This document shows, piece after piece, positions 25,725 to 34,471 of a DNA stretch of 64,000 nt (its first letter is position 1; the number at the start of each line of letters is the position of its first letter). The position numbers and the translations under genes were made by a program. The DNA is from Roseivirga sp. UBA6061. Lineage in GTDB: Bacteria > Bacteroidota > Bacteroidia > Cytophagales > Cyclobacteriaceae. The notes under the pieces are model-generated. The model searched no databases. It was given only the letters and a program-made list of their open reading frames with translations, and was not told where the DNA came from. Where the stretch lies: NCBI GenBank assembly GCA_002427745.1, contig DIYF01000003.1, forward strand, positions 1 through 64,000, given 5' to 3'.

Positions 25725-25780
25725 GAATGTTGAATGATGAATGCTAAATGGACTTCATTCATCATTCAACATTCATCATT
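25725..25780. repeat. Palindromic intergenic repeat, copy A
   Basis: A perfect 19-base inverted repeat, left arm 25725-25743 and right arm 25756-25774, with a 12-base loop, lies between the convergent exonuclease and M48 genes. It is built of ATTCATCATTCAAC-type words. The 17-base stretch ATTCAACATTCATCATT at 25764-25780 recurs identically at 40844-40860. It may act as a bidirectional terminator or a REP-like mobile element. Confidence 0.75.
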
Positions 25781-25785
25781 TACCA

Positions 25786-26613
25786 TTATTTGCCAGAGGC
25801 TTCGTAGTATTCCAGGGCTTTGGGCAAAGCCGCATTTAATCGGGAAATACGTGTTTCATGGCTTGGGTGAGTCGACAGGAACTCGGGCTGTCCACCACCG
25901 CCACTACTAGCAGCCATTCGCTCCCAGAATGCAGGTGCTTCTCTTGGATCATAGCCTGCAATGGCCATAAAAGTGAGCCCCAATTCATCTGCCTCAGACT
26001 CATGCAATCTGCTGAAAGGCAAAACACCTAATACAGTGGTACCAATTCCGAAAGCCTGATTAGCAATATTCTGAGTGGCAGCAGGCTTGTTCTGCAAAGC
26101 GACAGACAGTCCAATTGCTCCAAAATTCTGAAGCATTCCCTGGTTCATACGCTCCTGACCATGTTTGGCGATAGCATGAGCTACTTCATGTCCCATTACC
26201 ACGGCTACGCCTGCATCATCGCGACAAATCGGCATAATACCCGTATAGAAAGCTACCTTGCCTCCCGGCATCGCCCAGGCATTGACGATATCTTCATCTA
26301 TCAGATTGAATTCCCAGTTAAAACCCTCAAGCTGAGCGCCATACCCATTATCGCTCATGTATTTCTCAACCGCATTCTTGATTCTGTTACCAACACGTTT
26401 TACGCGTGCCGCATCGTCAGAATCAGATACCAGGTTGGCCGAATCGAGTACGGTTTGATAGCTCTGAGCGCTTAGTGCCAGGACTTCACTGGTATTTGTC
26501 AGTCCTGTTATTTGTTTACGTCCCGTCAATGGTACTGTGGTGCAGGAATTGAATACCGACAGAAGTACAATTGAAGTAAGGAATAGTGTCTGGAGAAATA
26601 TTCGTTTGCTCAT
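25786..26613 (-). CDS. M48-family zinc metallopeptidase, lipoprotein
   Basis: 275 residues from the ATG at 26613; an upstream in-frame start would add ten charged residues before the signal sequence. The signal peptide ends in a lipobox-like LSVFNSC with Cys24 as the likely lipidation site. The zinc motif HEVAHAIAKHG and the third-ligand region ESEADELG are intact. The domain order matches BepA/LoiP-type M48 proteases of outer-membrane quality control, but the C-terminal TPRs of BepA are missing. It probably acts in the periplasm on misfolded outer-membrane proteins. Single gene, convergent with the exonuclease gene. Confidence 0.9.
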   Translation of the reverse strand: MSKRIFLQTLFLTSIVLLSVFNSCTTVPLTGRKQITGLTNTSEVLALSAQSYQTVLDSANLVSDSDDAARVKRVGNRIKNAVEKYMSDNGYGAQLEGFNWEFNLIDEDIVNAWAMPGGKVAFYTGIMPICRDDAGVAVVMGHEVAHAIAKHGQERMNQGMLQNFGAIGLSVALQNKPAATQNIANQAFGIGTTVLGVLPFSRLHESEADELGLTFMAIAGYDPREAPAFWERMAASSGGGGQPEFLSTHPSHETRISRLNAALPKALEYYEASGK

Positions 26614-26737
26614 CTTTACAGCATGTTTCGGCACAAATTTCACTAATTATAACGGCTTGTCAAATCACGGGGCTTATTTAAAATTAAATATCATAATTTA
26701 GCCTCCGAAGTTAGTTGAGCATCGAAAACTACTACTT

Positions 26738-27352
26738 ATGAAGATTATCGCGATTGGCAGAAATTACGCTGCTCATATTGCCGAATTGAATAATGAACGC
26801 CCAAGTGAGCCTGTTATTTTCCTGAAGCCTGACACGGCCATTCTCAGAAATAACGACCCTTTCTATTACCCTGAATTCAGTAACAATATCCACTTTGAAG
26901 TAGAGTTATTATTAAAGATCAGTCGCAACGGTAAATACATCGAAAAGAAGTTTGCCCACAAGTACTTTGAAGAAATCGGTGTCGGCATAGATTTTACTGC
27001 CAGAGATCTGCAGCAGAAATGTAAAGAAAAGGGCCTTCCCTGGGAAGTGGCCAAAGGTTTTAACGGCTCTGCTCCTATCTCTACCCATTTCAGGCATAAG
27101 TCAGAATTTGCTGATCTCGCCAACATCAACTTTAGTCTCAACCAAAATGACGCATTGAAGCAGAGCGGCAATACGAGCCTGATGCTTTTTGATTTCGGTG
27201 ATATTATTGAATACGTCTCCAGGTTTTTCACCTTAAAAAAGGGAGATATCATTTTCACCGGAACGCCCGCAGGGGTTGGCCCTGTTGCTATTGGTGATAA
27301 GCTCACCGCGTTTATTGAAGATGAAAAAATGCTGGAAGTTGAAATTAAGTAA
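26738..27352 (+). CDS. Fumarylacetoacetate hydrolase family protein
   Basis: 204 residues, the single-domain size of YcgM/FAHD1-like members, which are acylpyruvate hydrolases or oxaloacetate decarboxylases. Metal ligands are visible in NNIHFEVELLLKI (Glu-x-Glu) and GVGIDFTARDLQ (Asp). KGFNGSAPIS and the closing KGDIIFTGTPAGVGPV are family hallmarks. The next gene starts inside its 3' end, overlapping by 32 bases, so the two are translationally coupled. The exact substrate is unknown. Confidence 0.92.
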   Translation: MKIIAIGRNYAAHIAELNNERPSEPVIFLKPDTAILRNNDPFYYPEFSNNIHFEVELLLKISRNGKYIEKKFAHKYFEEIGVGIDFTARDLQQKCKEKGLPWEVAKGFNGSAPISTHFRHKSEFADLANINFSLNQNDALKQSGNTSLMLFDFGDIIEYVSRFFTLKKGDIIFTGTPAGVGPVAIGDKLTAFIEDEKMLEVEIK

Positions 27353-29237
27353 ATACGCCCTTTCCTTATTATTACTATGCACCTCGCTACCGGTGGCCTT
27401 TGGCCAGTATGACGGTATAGCAGAAGACTACTATGACTTTCCTATACAGCCAGACAGAACAAATTACCTGTCGGGTAGTATGGGCGAACTGAGAGCCAGC
27501 CACTTTCATGCGGGGCTTGACATTAAAACCAACGGTCGTGTAGGACTGGATGTATATGCCGCTGCAGATGGCTATGTAAGCAGAATCCGGGTGGCTACAG
27601 GAGGTTACGGCAATTGCATCTATATCCAGCATCCCAATGGCACCACTACCGTGTATGCACATTTGCAAAAGTTTGACCCTGTACTTGCCAAATACGTGCT
27701 GGAAAAACAGTACGAAAACAAAAGCTTTGAGGTAAACCTTTTTCCCGGCAGAAACCAGTTTCCGTTCAAAAAAGGAGAAGTGATTGGGCTTTCCGGTAAC
27801 TCCGGCTCTTCCGCTGGTCCCCACCTGCATTTTGAAATCCGTAATTCAAAGCAGGAAGTGCTCGACCCTTTGCGCTTCAAATTCAACCAGATCAAGGATA
27901 AAATCGCTCCCATTGCTCAAAGAGTAGCGCTGAAGACTATGGACATCGACTCCCGTGTAAACGGGAAGTTCGGACGGTTTGAGTATATATTGCAAAGACG
28001 GGGCAATGAGTACTTTCTACCTGACACCATAGAGGCTTACGGACACATAGGCGTTGAATTATGGGCACATGACAAGCTGGACGGAGCTTCGAATAAAAAC
28101 GGCATCCCTACCGTTGTATTGAAAGACAATGACCACACCCTCTTTGAGCAGGACATTGAAAAGCTCACCTTCTCTCTACAAAAGAACATCCTGGTTCACA
28201 CCAACTATCAGGCTACCAAAGAGACGCGCAGAAGGTACAATAAGCTCTACATCGATGACGGGAATAAGCTGGGTTTTTACGAACAGGAAGATGAACGCGG
28301 TGTCCTGCAGGTTTCTGATACCAGCCGACATTCTCTGGAAATCAACCTGGTAGACTCCTATGGTAACCAGCGTAATATCTTCTTCAATGTAAAAGGCGCT
28401 ACCCCTACCAATACTACCCAGGTAAGAATTAATCCCTATGACAGGCCTTATGTGCAGGACAATACACTCATGCTATTCGACAGAAAGAATGATGAGAATA
28501 AGATTGTGCTGTCCACTCCTGACGGCTCCAAAGAAGTTGAGGCAGCCTACTCTGATGGCAGAACCAATGTCTATCTCTGGGACCTTAAAAGCTCTTTGCC
28601 CATGGAAGTTGCCTACAGTAACAAGAAGGAAGAACTGTACTTCGGTGACCTGGTTCCTGCAGGAAAGCAGCACTCGTTCCTGAGCGACAGCTACTCTCTT
28701 AAGTTCAGCAAGCGTACTCTTTTCGATACCATCTACATTCAGTCCAGACACATCGTAGAGGAATCTTCAGGAAGGGAAATACTCGAAGTAAACAAGGACA
28801 ACATTCCGCTAAAAGGGACAATCGAAGCAGAGCTGCAGCCTCTGCTGAGCTATGACTCACTGGAAGATTATCACATTTACCAGGTTAACAATCCCAGGTA
28901 CCCCGGCTTTATCGGTGGTGAATGGGAGGGTGAAAAAATCAGGTTTGGCTTTTCTTCATTCGGCAAATTCACCTTGCTGAAAGACAAGACGTCCCCTACT
29001 ATAAATCAGCGCTATTTGAAGGAGAATGTGATCAGTTTTATCATCAAAGACGACCTCTCCGGGGTCAGATCCTACAAGGCCACTTTGAACGGAAAATGGC
29101 TTCTGATGAACTACGATAAAAAAAGAAACCTTATTTGGTCGGAGAGACTAAATAAATCGAAACCTTTGACGGGAGAATTTGCTTTAACAGTGACAGACAA
29201 TGCCGGTAACGAGCAAATTTTCAAACTAAAACTATAA
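27321..29237 (+). CDS. M23 (LytM) family peptidase with long C-terminal region
   Basis: 638 residues from the ATG at 27321, chosen because it yields a proper signal peptide (MKKCWKLKLSKYALSLLLLC...VAFGQ); an upstream start in the same frame would precede it by 15 hydrophobic residues. The LytM domain lies at residues 55-185: SHFHAGLDI (His and Asp zinc ligands), HPNGTTTVYAHL and GPHLHFEIR (HxH) are all intact, so it is likely an active endopeptidase cutting peptidoglycan cross-bridges. Residues 190-638 are a beta-rich region of unknown role found in Bacteroidota homologues. It leads the bcp-transketolase genes. Confidence 0.9.
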   Translation: MKKCWKLKLSKYALSLLLLCTSLPVAFGQYDGIAEDYYDFPIQPDRTNYLSGSMGELRASHFHAGLDIKTNGRVGLDVYAAADGYVSRIRVATGGYGNCIYIQHPNGTTTVYAHLQKFDPVLAKYVLEKQYENKSFEVNLFPGRNQFPFKKGEVIGLSGNSGSSAGPHLHFEIRNSKQEVLDPLRFKFNQIKDKIAPIAQRVALKTMDIDSRVNGKFGRFEYILQRRGNEYFLPDTIEAYGHIGVELWAHDKLDGASNKNGIPTVVLKDNDHTLFEQDIEKLTFSLQKNILVHTNYQATKETRRRYNKLYIDDGNKLGFYEQEDERGVLQVSDTSRHSLEINLVDSYGNQRNIFFNVKGATPTNTTQVRINPYDRPYVQDNTLMLFDRKNDENKIVLSTPDGSKEVEAAYSDGRTNVYLWDLKSSLPMEVAYSNKKEELYFGDLVPAGKQHSFLSDSYSLKFSKRTLFDTIYIQSRHIVEESSGREILEVNKDNIPLKGTIEAELQPLLSYDSLEDYHIYQVNNPRYPGFIGGEWEGEKIRFGFSSFGKFTLLKDKTSPTINQRYLKENVISFIIKDDLSGVRSYKATLNGKWLLMNYDKKRNLIWSERLNKSKPLTGEFALTVTDNAGNEQIFKLKL

Positions 29238-29243
29238 CAACAC

Positions 29244-29693
29244 ATGTCATTACAAGTCGGAGACAAAGCACCATCTTTTGAAGGAGTAGATCAAAACGGA
29301 GATCCAATCAAACTGACGGATTTTGCAGGAAAAAAACTAGTACTCTATTTCTATCCGAAGGATAACACCCCGGGCTGTACCTTGCAGGCCTGTAACCTCA
29401 GAGATAATTACGATGCCCTGCTCAGCGCAGGCTATGCAGTAGTAGGTATCAGCTCTGACTCGGAAAAGAAACATCAAAACTTTATCAATAAATTTGACCT
29501 CCCTTTTCCGCTGATTGCCGATGTGGATAAGAGTATCCATGAGCAATTTGGCACCTGGGTAGAAAAGCAAATGTACGGTAGAAAGTTTATGGGAACCGCC
29601 CGCACAACTTTCGTGATCGATGAAAACGGGGTAATTACTGAAATTATCGCCAAGGTGAAAACCAAAGATCACACCGCCCAAATACTGAATTAA
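29244..29693 (+). CDS. bcp: Thioredoxin-dependent thiol peroxidase (Bcp/PrxQ)
   Basis: 149 residues, usual length. It reduces hydroperoxides with electrons from thioredoxin. The active site YPKDNTPGCTLQACNLRDNY holds the peroxidatic Cys and a second Cys five residues later, the same spacing as the resolving Cys of E. coli Bcp. PLIADVDKSIHEQFGTW and KFMGTARTTFVIDENG are typical later motifs. It starts six bases after the M23 gene and is followed at 22 bases by transketolase, so all may share one transcript. Confidence 0.95.
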   Translation: MSLQVGDKAPSFEGVDQNGDPIKLTDFAGKKLVLYFYPKDNTPGCTLQACNLRDNYDALLSAGYAVVGISSDSEKKHQNFINKFDLPFPLIADVDKSIHEQFGTWVEKQMYGRKFMGTARTTFVIDENGVITEIIAKVKTKDHTAQILN

Positions 29694-29715
29694 TTTTTCG
29701 AAACTATAATACAAA

Positions 29716-30564
29716 ATGAGCCAACCCAATATCGCAGAACTTGAGAAGGTAGCTTCACAAGTAAGAAGGGATATTCTCAGAATGGTGCATGCCGTGAATT
29801 CCGGCCACCCTGGAGCCTCCCTTGGTTGTACAGAGTTTTTCACAGCCCTGTACTTTCACATCTTAAACAAAAAACAGCCATTTGATATGGACGGAAAAGA
29901 TGAAGACCTGTTTTTCCTGTCAAACGGCCACATCTCCCCTGTCTGGTATAGTGTGTTGGCCAGAAGTGGCTACTTTGATGTTTCAGAGCTGGCCACTTTC
30001 AGAAAGCTCAATTCCAGGTTACAGGGACACCCTGCGACAGAGGAAGGACTTCCCGGTATTCGGGTAGCTTCAGGCTCTCTGGGGCAAGGACTCTCCTTTG
30101 CCTGTGGAGCTGCACAAGCGAAAAAACTGAATGGTGATGACAACCTCGTCTATGTATTGATGGGCGATGGCGAGCTTCAGGAAGGTCAGGTCTGGGAAGC
30201 AGCCATGTATGCACCCCACCATAGAATTGACAACCTGATTGCCAATGTAGATTTCAACGGCCAGCAGATTGACGGTCCTACTGACAAAGTAATGAACCTG
30301 TCTGATCTCAAAGCCAAATGGCAGGCCTTTGGCTGGGAAGTGATAGAGAGCAATGGAAACGACATGAAAGAGATCATTGCTGCCCTGACCCTGGCCAAGT
30401 CGCTGACAGGTAAAGGCAAGCCCGTGATGAACCTTATGAGGACCGATATGGGCTATGGTGTAGACTTTATGGTTGGCACGCATAAGTGGCACGGTGTAGC
30501 GCCAAATGATGAGCAGCTGGCCGATGCCTTGTCACAGTTAGAAGAAACTTTAGGAGACTACTAA
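29716..30564 (+). CDS. Transketolase, N-terminal subunit
   Basis: 282 residues, the thiamine-diphosphate binding half of a split transketolase. The TPP motif spans MGDGELQEGQVWEAAMYAPH to the NVDFNGQQIDG end. HAVNSGHPGASLGCTEFF and RLQGHPATEEGLPGIRVASG are also canonical. With the following gene it transfers two-carbon ketol units in the non-oxidative pentose phosphate pathway; gnd, zwf and pgl at 40.9-44.7 kb supply the oxidative arm. The two halves are separated by 12 bases. Confidence 0.95.
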   Translation: MSQPNIAELEKVASQVRRDILRMVHAVNSGHPGASLGCTEFFTALYFHILNKKQPFDMDGKDEDLFFLSNGHISPVWYSVLARSGYFDVSELATFRKLNSRLQGHPATEEGLPGIRVASGSLGQGLSFACGAAQAKKLNGDDNLVYVLMGDGELQEGQVWEAAMYAPHHRIDNLIANVDFNGQQIDGPTDKVMNLSDLKAKWQAFGWEVIESNGNDMKEIIAALTLAKSLTGKGKPVMNLMRTDMGYGVDFMVGTHKWHGVAPNDEQLADALSQLEETLGDY

Positions 30565-30576
30565 GCAGCAGAGATC

Positions 30577-31530
30577 ATGACGAAATTTACGTATACAGAG
30601 AAAAAGGATACAAGATCAGGTTTCGGTGATGGCCTGCTTGAGCTGGGTAGAACCAATCCTGATGTGGTTGGCCTCTGCGCTGACCTGATAGGCTCACTCA
30701 AAATGGGAGCTTTTCAAAATGAGTTTCCCGAGCGGTTTTTCCAGGTGGGTATAGCGGAAGCCAATATGATAGGACTGGCAGCAGGTATGACCATCGGGGG
30801 CAAGATTCCATTCACGGGTACATTTGCCAACTTTTCCACGGGCCGTGTCTACGATCAGATCAGACAATCTGTGGCTTACTCTGAAAAGAATGTAAAGATC
30901 TGTGCTTCTCATGCAGGACTGACCCTGGGAGAAGACGGAGCCACTCACCAGATTCTGGAAGACATAGGCATGATGAAAATGCTGCCGAATATGACCGTGA
31001 TCAACCCTTGTGATTATAACCAGACCAAGGCAGCCACAATGGCCATTGCAGATCATCACGGACCGGTATACCTGAGGTTCGGTCGTCCGAAAGTGCCGAT
31101 CTTCACTCCTGCCGATCAGAAGTTCGAAATAGGCAAAGCCCTGAAACTGATTGAAGGTAGTGATGTGAGTATTTTCGCTACCGGTCACCTGGTATGGGAA
31201 GCCATTGAGGCCGAGGCCATACTGGCAGAAGAAGGCATCAAGGCTGAGGTGATCAACATCCACACCATCAAACCACTGGATGTCGAAGCTATTCTCGAGT
31301 CTGTAGGAAAGACCGGATGTGCGGTATCAGCAGAAGAGCATCAGATGAACGGAGGTTTAGGAGACAGCATTGCCCAAACACTGGCACTGAACAATCCGTC
31401 TCCGCTGGAAATGGTGGCCGTAAATGATTCTTTTGGAGAAAGTGGCACCCCTGCTCAGTTGATGGAGAAATATGGCATTGATGCCAAAAACATTGTTTCT
31501 GCCGTTAAAAGAGTAATGGAGCGCAAGTAA
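30577..31530 (+). CDS. Transketolase, C-terminal subunit
   Basis: 317 residues, the pyrimidine-binding and C-terminal domains of the split enzyme. LCADLIGSLKMGAFQNEFPE, FFQVGIAEANMIGLAAGM (with the catalytic Glu), TFANFSTGRVYDQIRQSVAY and SHAGLTLGEDGATHQ are family motifs. The C-terminal domain has ATGHLVWEAIEAEAIL and EEHQMNGGLGDSIA. It resembles DXS and pyruvate dehydrogenase beta folds, but the pairing with the preceding gene settles the assignment. A strong terminator follows. Confidence 0.94.
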   Translation: MTKFTYTEKKDTRSGFGDGLLELGRTNPDVVGLCADLIGSLKMGAFQNEFPERFFQVGIAEANMIGLAAGMTIGGKIPFTGTFANFSTGRVYDQIRQSVAYSEKNVKICASHAGLTLGEDGATHQILEDIGMMKMLPNMTVINPCDYNQTKAATMAIADHHGPVYLRFGRPKVPIFTPADQKFEIGKALKLIEGSDVSIFATGHLVWEAIEAEAILAEEGIKAEVINIHTIKPLDVEAILESVGKTGCAVSAEEHQMNGGLGDSIAQTLALNNPSPLEMVAVNDSFGESGTPAQLMEKYGIDAKNIVSAVKRVMERK

Positions 31531-31551
31531 ATCGCTATAAAAGCACAAGTG

Positions 31552-31588
31552 AAAGCCCTGATCTTACGGTCAGGGCTTTTTATTTTTT
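31552..31588 (+). terminator. Intrinsic terminator after the transketolase genes
   Basis: AAAGCCCTGA (31552-31561) and TCAGGGCTTT (31570-31579) form a perfect ten-base stem with an eight-base loop, followed by a T-rich tract. Confidence 0.9.
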
Positions 31589-31666
31589 TAAACAATTTGG
31601 TCAGACAGGGTATTAAGTTAATTCACCGCCTTAAAAAAGCAGTGATTCACCTTTGACCTAAACACT

Positions 31667-32047
31667 ATGACTACTCATCAAGAACATCGTATTCTGATTG
31701 TTGACGACTCCTTCAGAAACCTGAACCTGATGCAAAAACTACTCACAAGTTGGGGGTATTCCGATTGCTCGGTAAACAACACTGAGCACACCCTTAACAG
31801 GCTTGAGCAAGACCACTTCGACCTGATTATTGTAGATAAAGTATTCTCCAGTATCAGAGAGCTCGATCTGGCCCATAAGATCAGGGCTATCCAGCCGGAT
31901 ACTCCTGTCATCTGCTCAGCCGAAGAATATATGAGCAGTCCTGCGGTCAGTAAACCCAAATCTGCCTTCAGACCTTTTCATACACTAAAATCACTGCTGA
32001 AAAAAGTAGTTGAAAACAGGGAGTCCTACGGCATTGTGATGATTTGA
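31667..32047 (+). CDS. Stand-alone receiver-domain protein with an atypical switch lysine site
   Basis: 126 residues, a single CheY-like domain without an output domain. The acidic pair Asp13-Asp14 (LIVDDS) and the phospho-acceptor Asp57 (FDLIIVDKVF) are present, and Ser84 (VICSAEE) takes the Thr/Ser site. Where the conserved Lys before Pro is expected there is FRPF with Arg102, and the loop before it is shortened. It may be a diverged receiver with altered phosphorylation behaviour. It is a single gene between a terminator and a convergent glycosyltransferase, with only two bases between stops. Confidence 0.8.
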   Translation: MTTHQEHRILIVDDSFRNLNLMQKLLTSWGYSDCSVNNTEHTLNRLEQDHFDLIIVDKVFSSIRELDLAHKIRAIQPDTPVICSAEEYMSSPAVSKPKSAFRPFHTLKSLLKKVVENRESYGIVMI

Positions 32048-32049
32048 GG

Positions 32050-33612
32050 CTAGTCTACCCTGATAAGAAAGATAGGCTTTTGGTGATAGTGAAACTCTTC
32101 AATGAGCTCATAGCTTCTCTCTGGCAAATCCTCTTGATAGCAAAAGAAATAGCCTTTTTCAAAGCGGTTGGTTTGTCGCAAAACCTCTTCCCTGCCGGCT
32201 TCAATATAGTAGACAATAGTCAGAGACATTCTTACGTCACCATACCGATAAAGCACCTCCCCTTCACTCATGGCAGCAATCTCTCTTCCCAGTGCCTTAT
32301 CTTCAGCTGCACCGGTAGTTTCAGCCCGCGTTACCGGCACTACCATGGAAAACCATAGCCTGGCCATAATCAACAACCCAAACAGGATCAGGTAGGGTCT
32401 CACCTTTCTCTTCAGGAACAGCCACCACAGCAAGGCTATGTAGCACATCAGCCCCAGAGACATCCAAATACGGTTATCTACCACATCCAGTAAATCAAGA
32501 AAAGGAAAGACAGGGAGTCCCAGAGTCGGGATAACAAGACAGATACAAATCAAAATACGCCAGTATTTGTCATGCCATGGTCTCTCCTCACGCAGGGTAT
32601 AGAGGTAACTAAAGCCAACAATCAGCAGAGGATAGAGCGCATAAACGTAGCGTGATTTTGCGTCTACAGATACCCAGTACACCAGGAAGTTGGCCAGAAA
32701 CAAAAGGAACAGAAACATGACCAGTTTCTGGTCTTTGATACGCTTTGACAGCCCCTTGCTCAGGAATAAAGGAACCAAAAGCGTTGCCGGCAACACGTTT
32801 TTGAGGTTTTCGAGCGGGAAATCCAACAGATGTTTTAACAGTCCTCCGCTACCCGCTCTACCGGCAGACTCTCCTACCAGTGTACTCCACCACCCTGAGG
32901 GGTCTTCATACTGAGAATACATATAGAAGTACCCCCCCAGGATCAATACAAAAAGAGCGATACCACCAAAATGTGCAAGACTCAACAGCTTTCTGAACTT
33001 GCGGGCATACAGAAAGTAAACCAGCACTGATATACCCAGAAACGGAACCGAAGAGAGCCCTTTCGTAAGAATTCCCACGGCAGACAGTCCATAGACAATG
33101 AGAAATAGCTGCCAGTATCTCTCCTTTTCTCCGTAGTGATACAGAGCAAAGAAGCTTAACAACGTCAGCCATGAATAGAACAGGTCTATTTCACCCAAAC
33201 TACTGAAGTAGAAAAGAATATCGACCGAGGTGAGCACTCCCAAAGCGCTCAAGGCGGCCACCCTGAAGCCCAGGTACCTTCGGGCGAAAAGAAAGGTACT
33301 GATGCCCATTCCTATAAATGACACCACTGATACCACACGGGTGGCAAATTCTGAATATTCTCCAAAAAGCTTGTATGACAGAATGAGCGTCCAATTATAT
33401 ACCGGAGGTTTCCGAAAATAAAGGTCGCCCGTTTGAGTGGGTACCCACCAGTTATCACGAAAGATCATTTCGAGGGCAATCAACCCTCTTCGGGGTTCTT
33501 CAAGGAACAAGGGGTATATGCCCAGATTTACGAACAGCGCCACAACCAGGAGTACAAAAACTCCAAGAATATAGCTTGATTCAAGCCTGGAAAAACCTCC
33601 CTCCTGCATCAT
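32050..33612 (-). CDS. ArnT/GT39-like membrane glycosyltransferase
   Basis: 520 residues with about eleven membrane segments. The first periplasmic loop carries the GT-C pattern EEPRRGLIALEMIF and YFRKPPVYNWTLIL, close to the family's acidic motif and catalytic loop, where the acidic pair is contributed by Glu residues. The family transfers sugars from polyprenyl-phosphate carriers to lipid A, proteins or other acceptors; the acceptor here is unknown. The start is one of two adjacent ATG codons. A -7 type element ends four bases before it, suggesting a leaderless transcript. Confidence 0.82.
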   Translation of the reverse strand: MMQEGGFSRLESSYILGVFVLLVVALFVNLGIYPLFLEEPRRGLIALEMIFRDNWWVPTQTGDLYFRKPPVYNWTLILSYKLFGEYSEFATRVVSVVSFIGMGISTFLFARRYLGFRVAALSALGVLTSVDILFYFSSLGEIDLFYSWLTLLSFFALYHYGEKERYWQLFLIVYGLSAVGILTKGLSSVPFLGISVLVYFLYARKFRKLLSLAHFGGIALFVLILGGYFYMYSQYEDPSGWWSTLVGESAGRAGSGGLLKHLLDFPLENLKNVLPATLLVPLFLSKGLSKRIKDQKLVMFLFLLFLANFLVYWVSVDAKSRYVYALYPLLIVGFSYLYTLREERPWHDKYWRILICICLVIPTLGLPVFPFLDLLDVVDNRIWMSLGLMCYIALLWWLFLKRKVRPYLILFGLLIMARLWFSMVVPVTRAETTGAAEDKALGREIAAMSEGEVLYRYGDVRMSLTIVYYIEAGREEVLRQTNRFEKGYFFCYQEDLPERSYELIEEFHYHQKPIFLIRVD

Positions 33613-33616
33613 AGCG

Positions 33617-33624
33617 CAAAACTA
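33617..33624 (-). promoter_or_regulatory. -7 type element next to the GT39 start
   Basis: On the minus strand TAGTTTTG is an exact TAnnTTTG four bases before the ATG at 33612. No clear -33 element is seen. Confidence 0.4.
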
Positions 33625-34000
33625 GCATTTGATTCTATAAATCATCTGTAATTTGATCAATACGCTGACGCTTTTTTCTAAACAACCTGGCCATGCAGCC
33701 CCTCTTAACCTCACATAAATTGTACTATTCCAATTAAGCTCAACGGCATTTTCTTATATACAAACAATAGAAAACCGTAATTCAATCATCACTAAAATAA
33801 GTAGTCTTTCGACCTGAATCAGCTGCCTGGATTCATTTTCCATATCATAAAAACTTCAAAATCAGCAAATAAGATAATTTTATTGATCTTTTTTCTGTAG
33901 CATAAATTGCGAATTTGACATATGATAATCTGCCATTCTCGCTGAAATCACATCATTTTATCACATATCAAAATTCAATACAACCACAATCACAATTGTA

Positions 34001-34031
34001 TTTTACTAATTTATTACCCATCTTAGTCTTG
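34001..34031 (+). promoter_or_regulatory. Candidate promoter of the bactofilin-fibre operon
   Basis: TTTT (34001-34004), 19 bases, then TAGTCTTG (34024-34031) fit TTTG-N19-TAnnTTTG with one mismatch in each element. It would give a leader of about 40 bases before the bactofilin ATG at 34077. Confidence 0.4.
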
Positions 34032-34076
34032 TCAGGATCGTTAGACCCTGACACTTACACCTCAAATACCAAATAG

Positions 34077-34460
34077 ATGAAAATAACCAAGACTAAGCCC
34101 AGTCAGGCTCAGACCATGAGTCTATTGTCTCAGGGTACCAAGTTCACCGGTAACCTTGAAGCCAGTTCTGCACTCCGCATTGATGGTGAACTGGAAGGAG
34201 ACGTAATTTCCACAGATAAAATCGTAACAGGCATCAACTCGGTGGTTACCGGCTCCATCGAGGCCGATGAAGTAGTTATTGGTGGAACGATATACGGAAG
34301 TGTCAATGCCAAGAAGATTCTCACTTTACAATCCACAGGAAAAGTAGAGGGCGATATCCGGGCCCTGGAAATTCTTATCGAGAAAGGAGGCTTCTTTAAA
34401 GGAGCATGTGAAATGGCAGAAATGCTGCCTACCATCCAACTAAATGCCAAGCAAGCCTAA
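34077..34460 (+). CDS. Bactofilin (polymer-forming cytoskeletal protein)
   Basis: 127 residues. The central DUF583 right-handed beta-helix runs from about residue 18 to 115 with the repeating pattern of short strands and turns (FTGNLEASSALRIDGELEGD, GSIEADEVVIGGTIYGSVNA, GKVEGDIRALEILIEKGG). Short flexible tails flank it, as usual. Bactofilins polymerise without nucleotide on the inner face of the membrane and position cell-envelope machinery such as stalks, polar appendages or peptidoglycan enzymes. It is the first of five closely packed genes for an exported fibre and T9SS parts (11 bases to the next), which suggests that it positions the fibre system; that is inference. Confidence 0.93.
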   Translation: MKITKTKPSQAQTMSLLSQGTKFTGNLEASSALRIDGELEGDVISTDKIVTGINSVVTGSIEADEVVIGGTIYGSVNAKKILTLQSTGKVEGDIRALEILIEKGGFFKGACEMAEMLPTIQLNAKQA

Positions 34461-34471
34461 AACCCTGCTTT

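Larger units (their letters stand above)
33613..34076. other. AT-rich intergenic region between GT39 gene and the fibre operon (464 bases)
   Basis: No gene is supported. It is clearly more AT-rich than the surrounding genes. The left end carries the GT39 promoter element and the right end the fibre-operon promoter candidate at 34001-34031, followed by a GTCAGG/CCTGAC inverted repeat (34031-34036 and 34047-34052) in the presumed leader. The middle has runs such as ATCACATCATTTTATCACAT with no recognised function. Confidence 0.5.
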
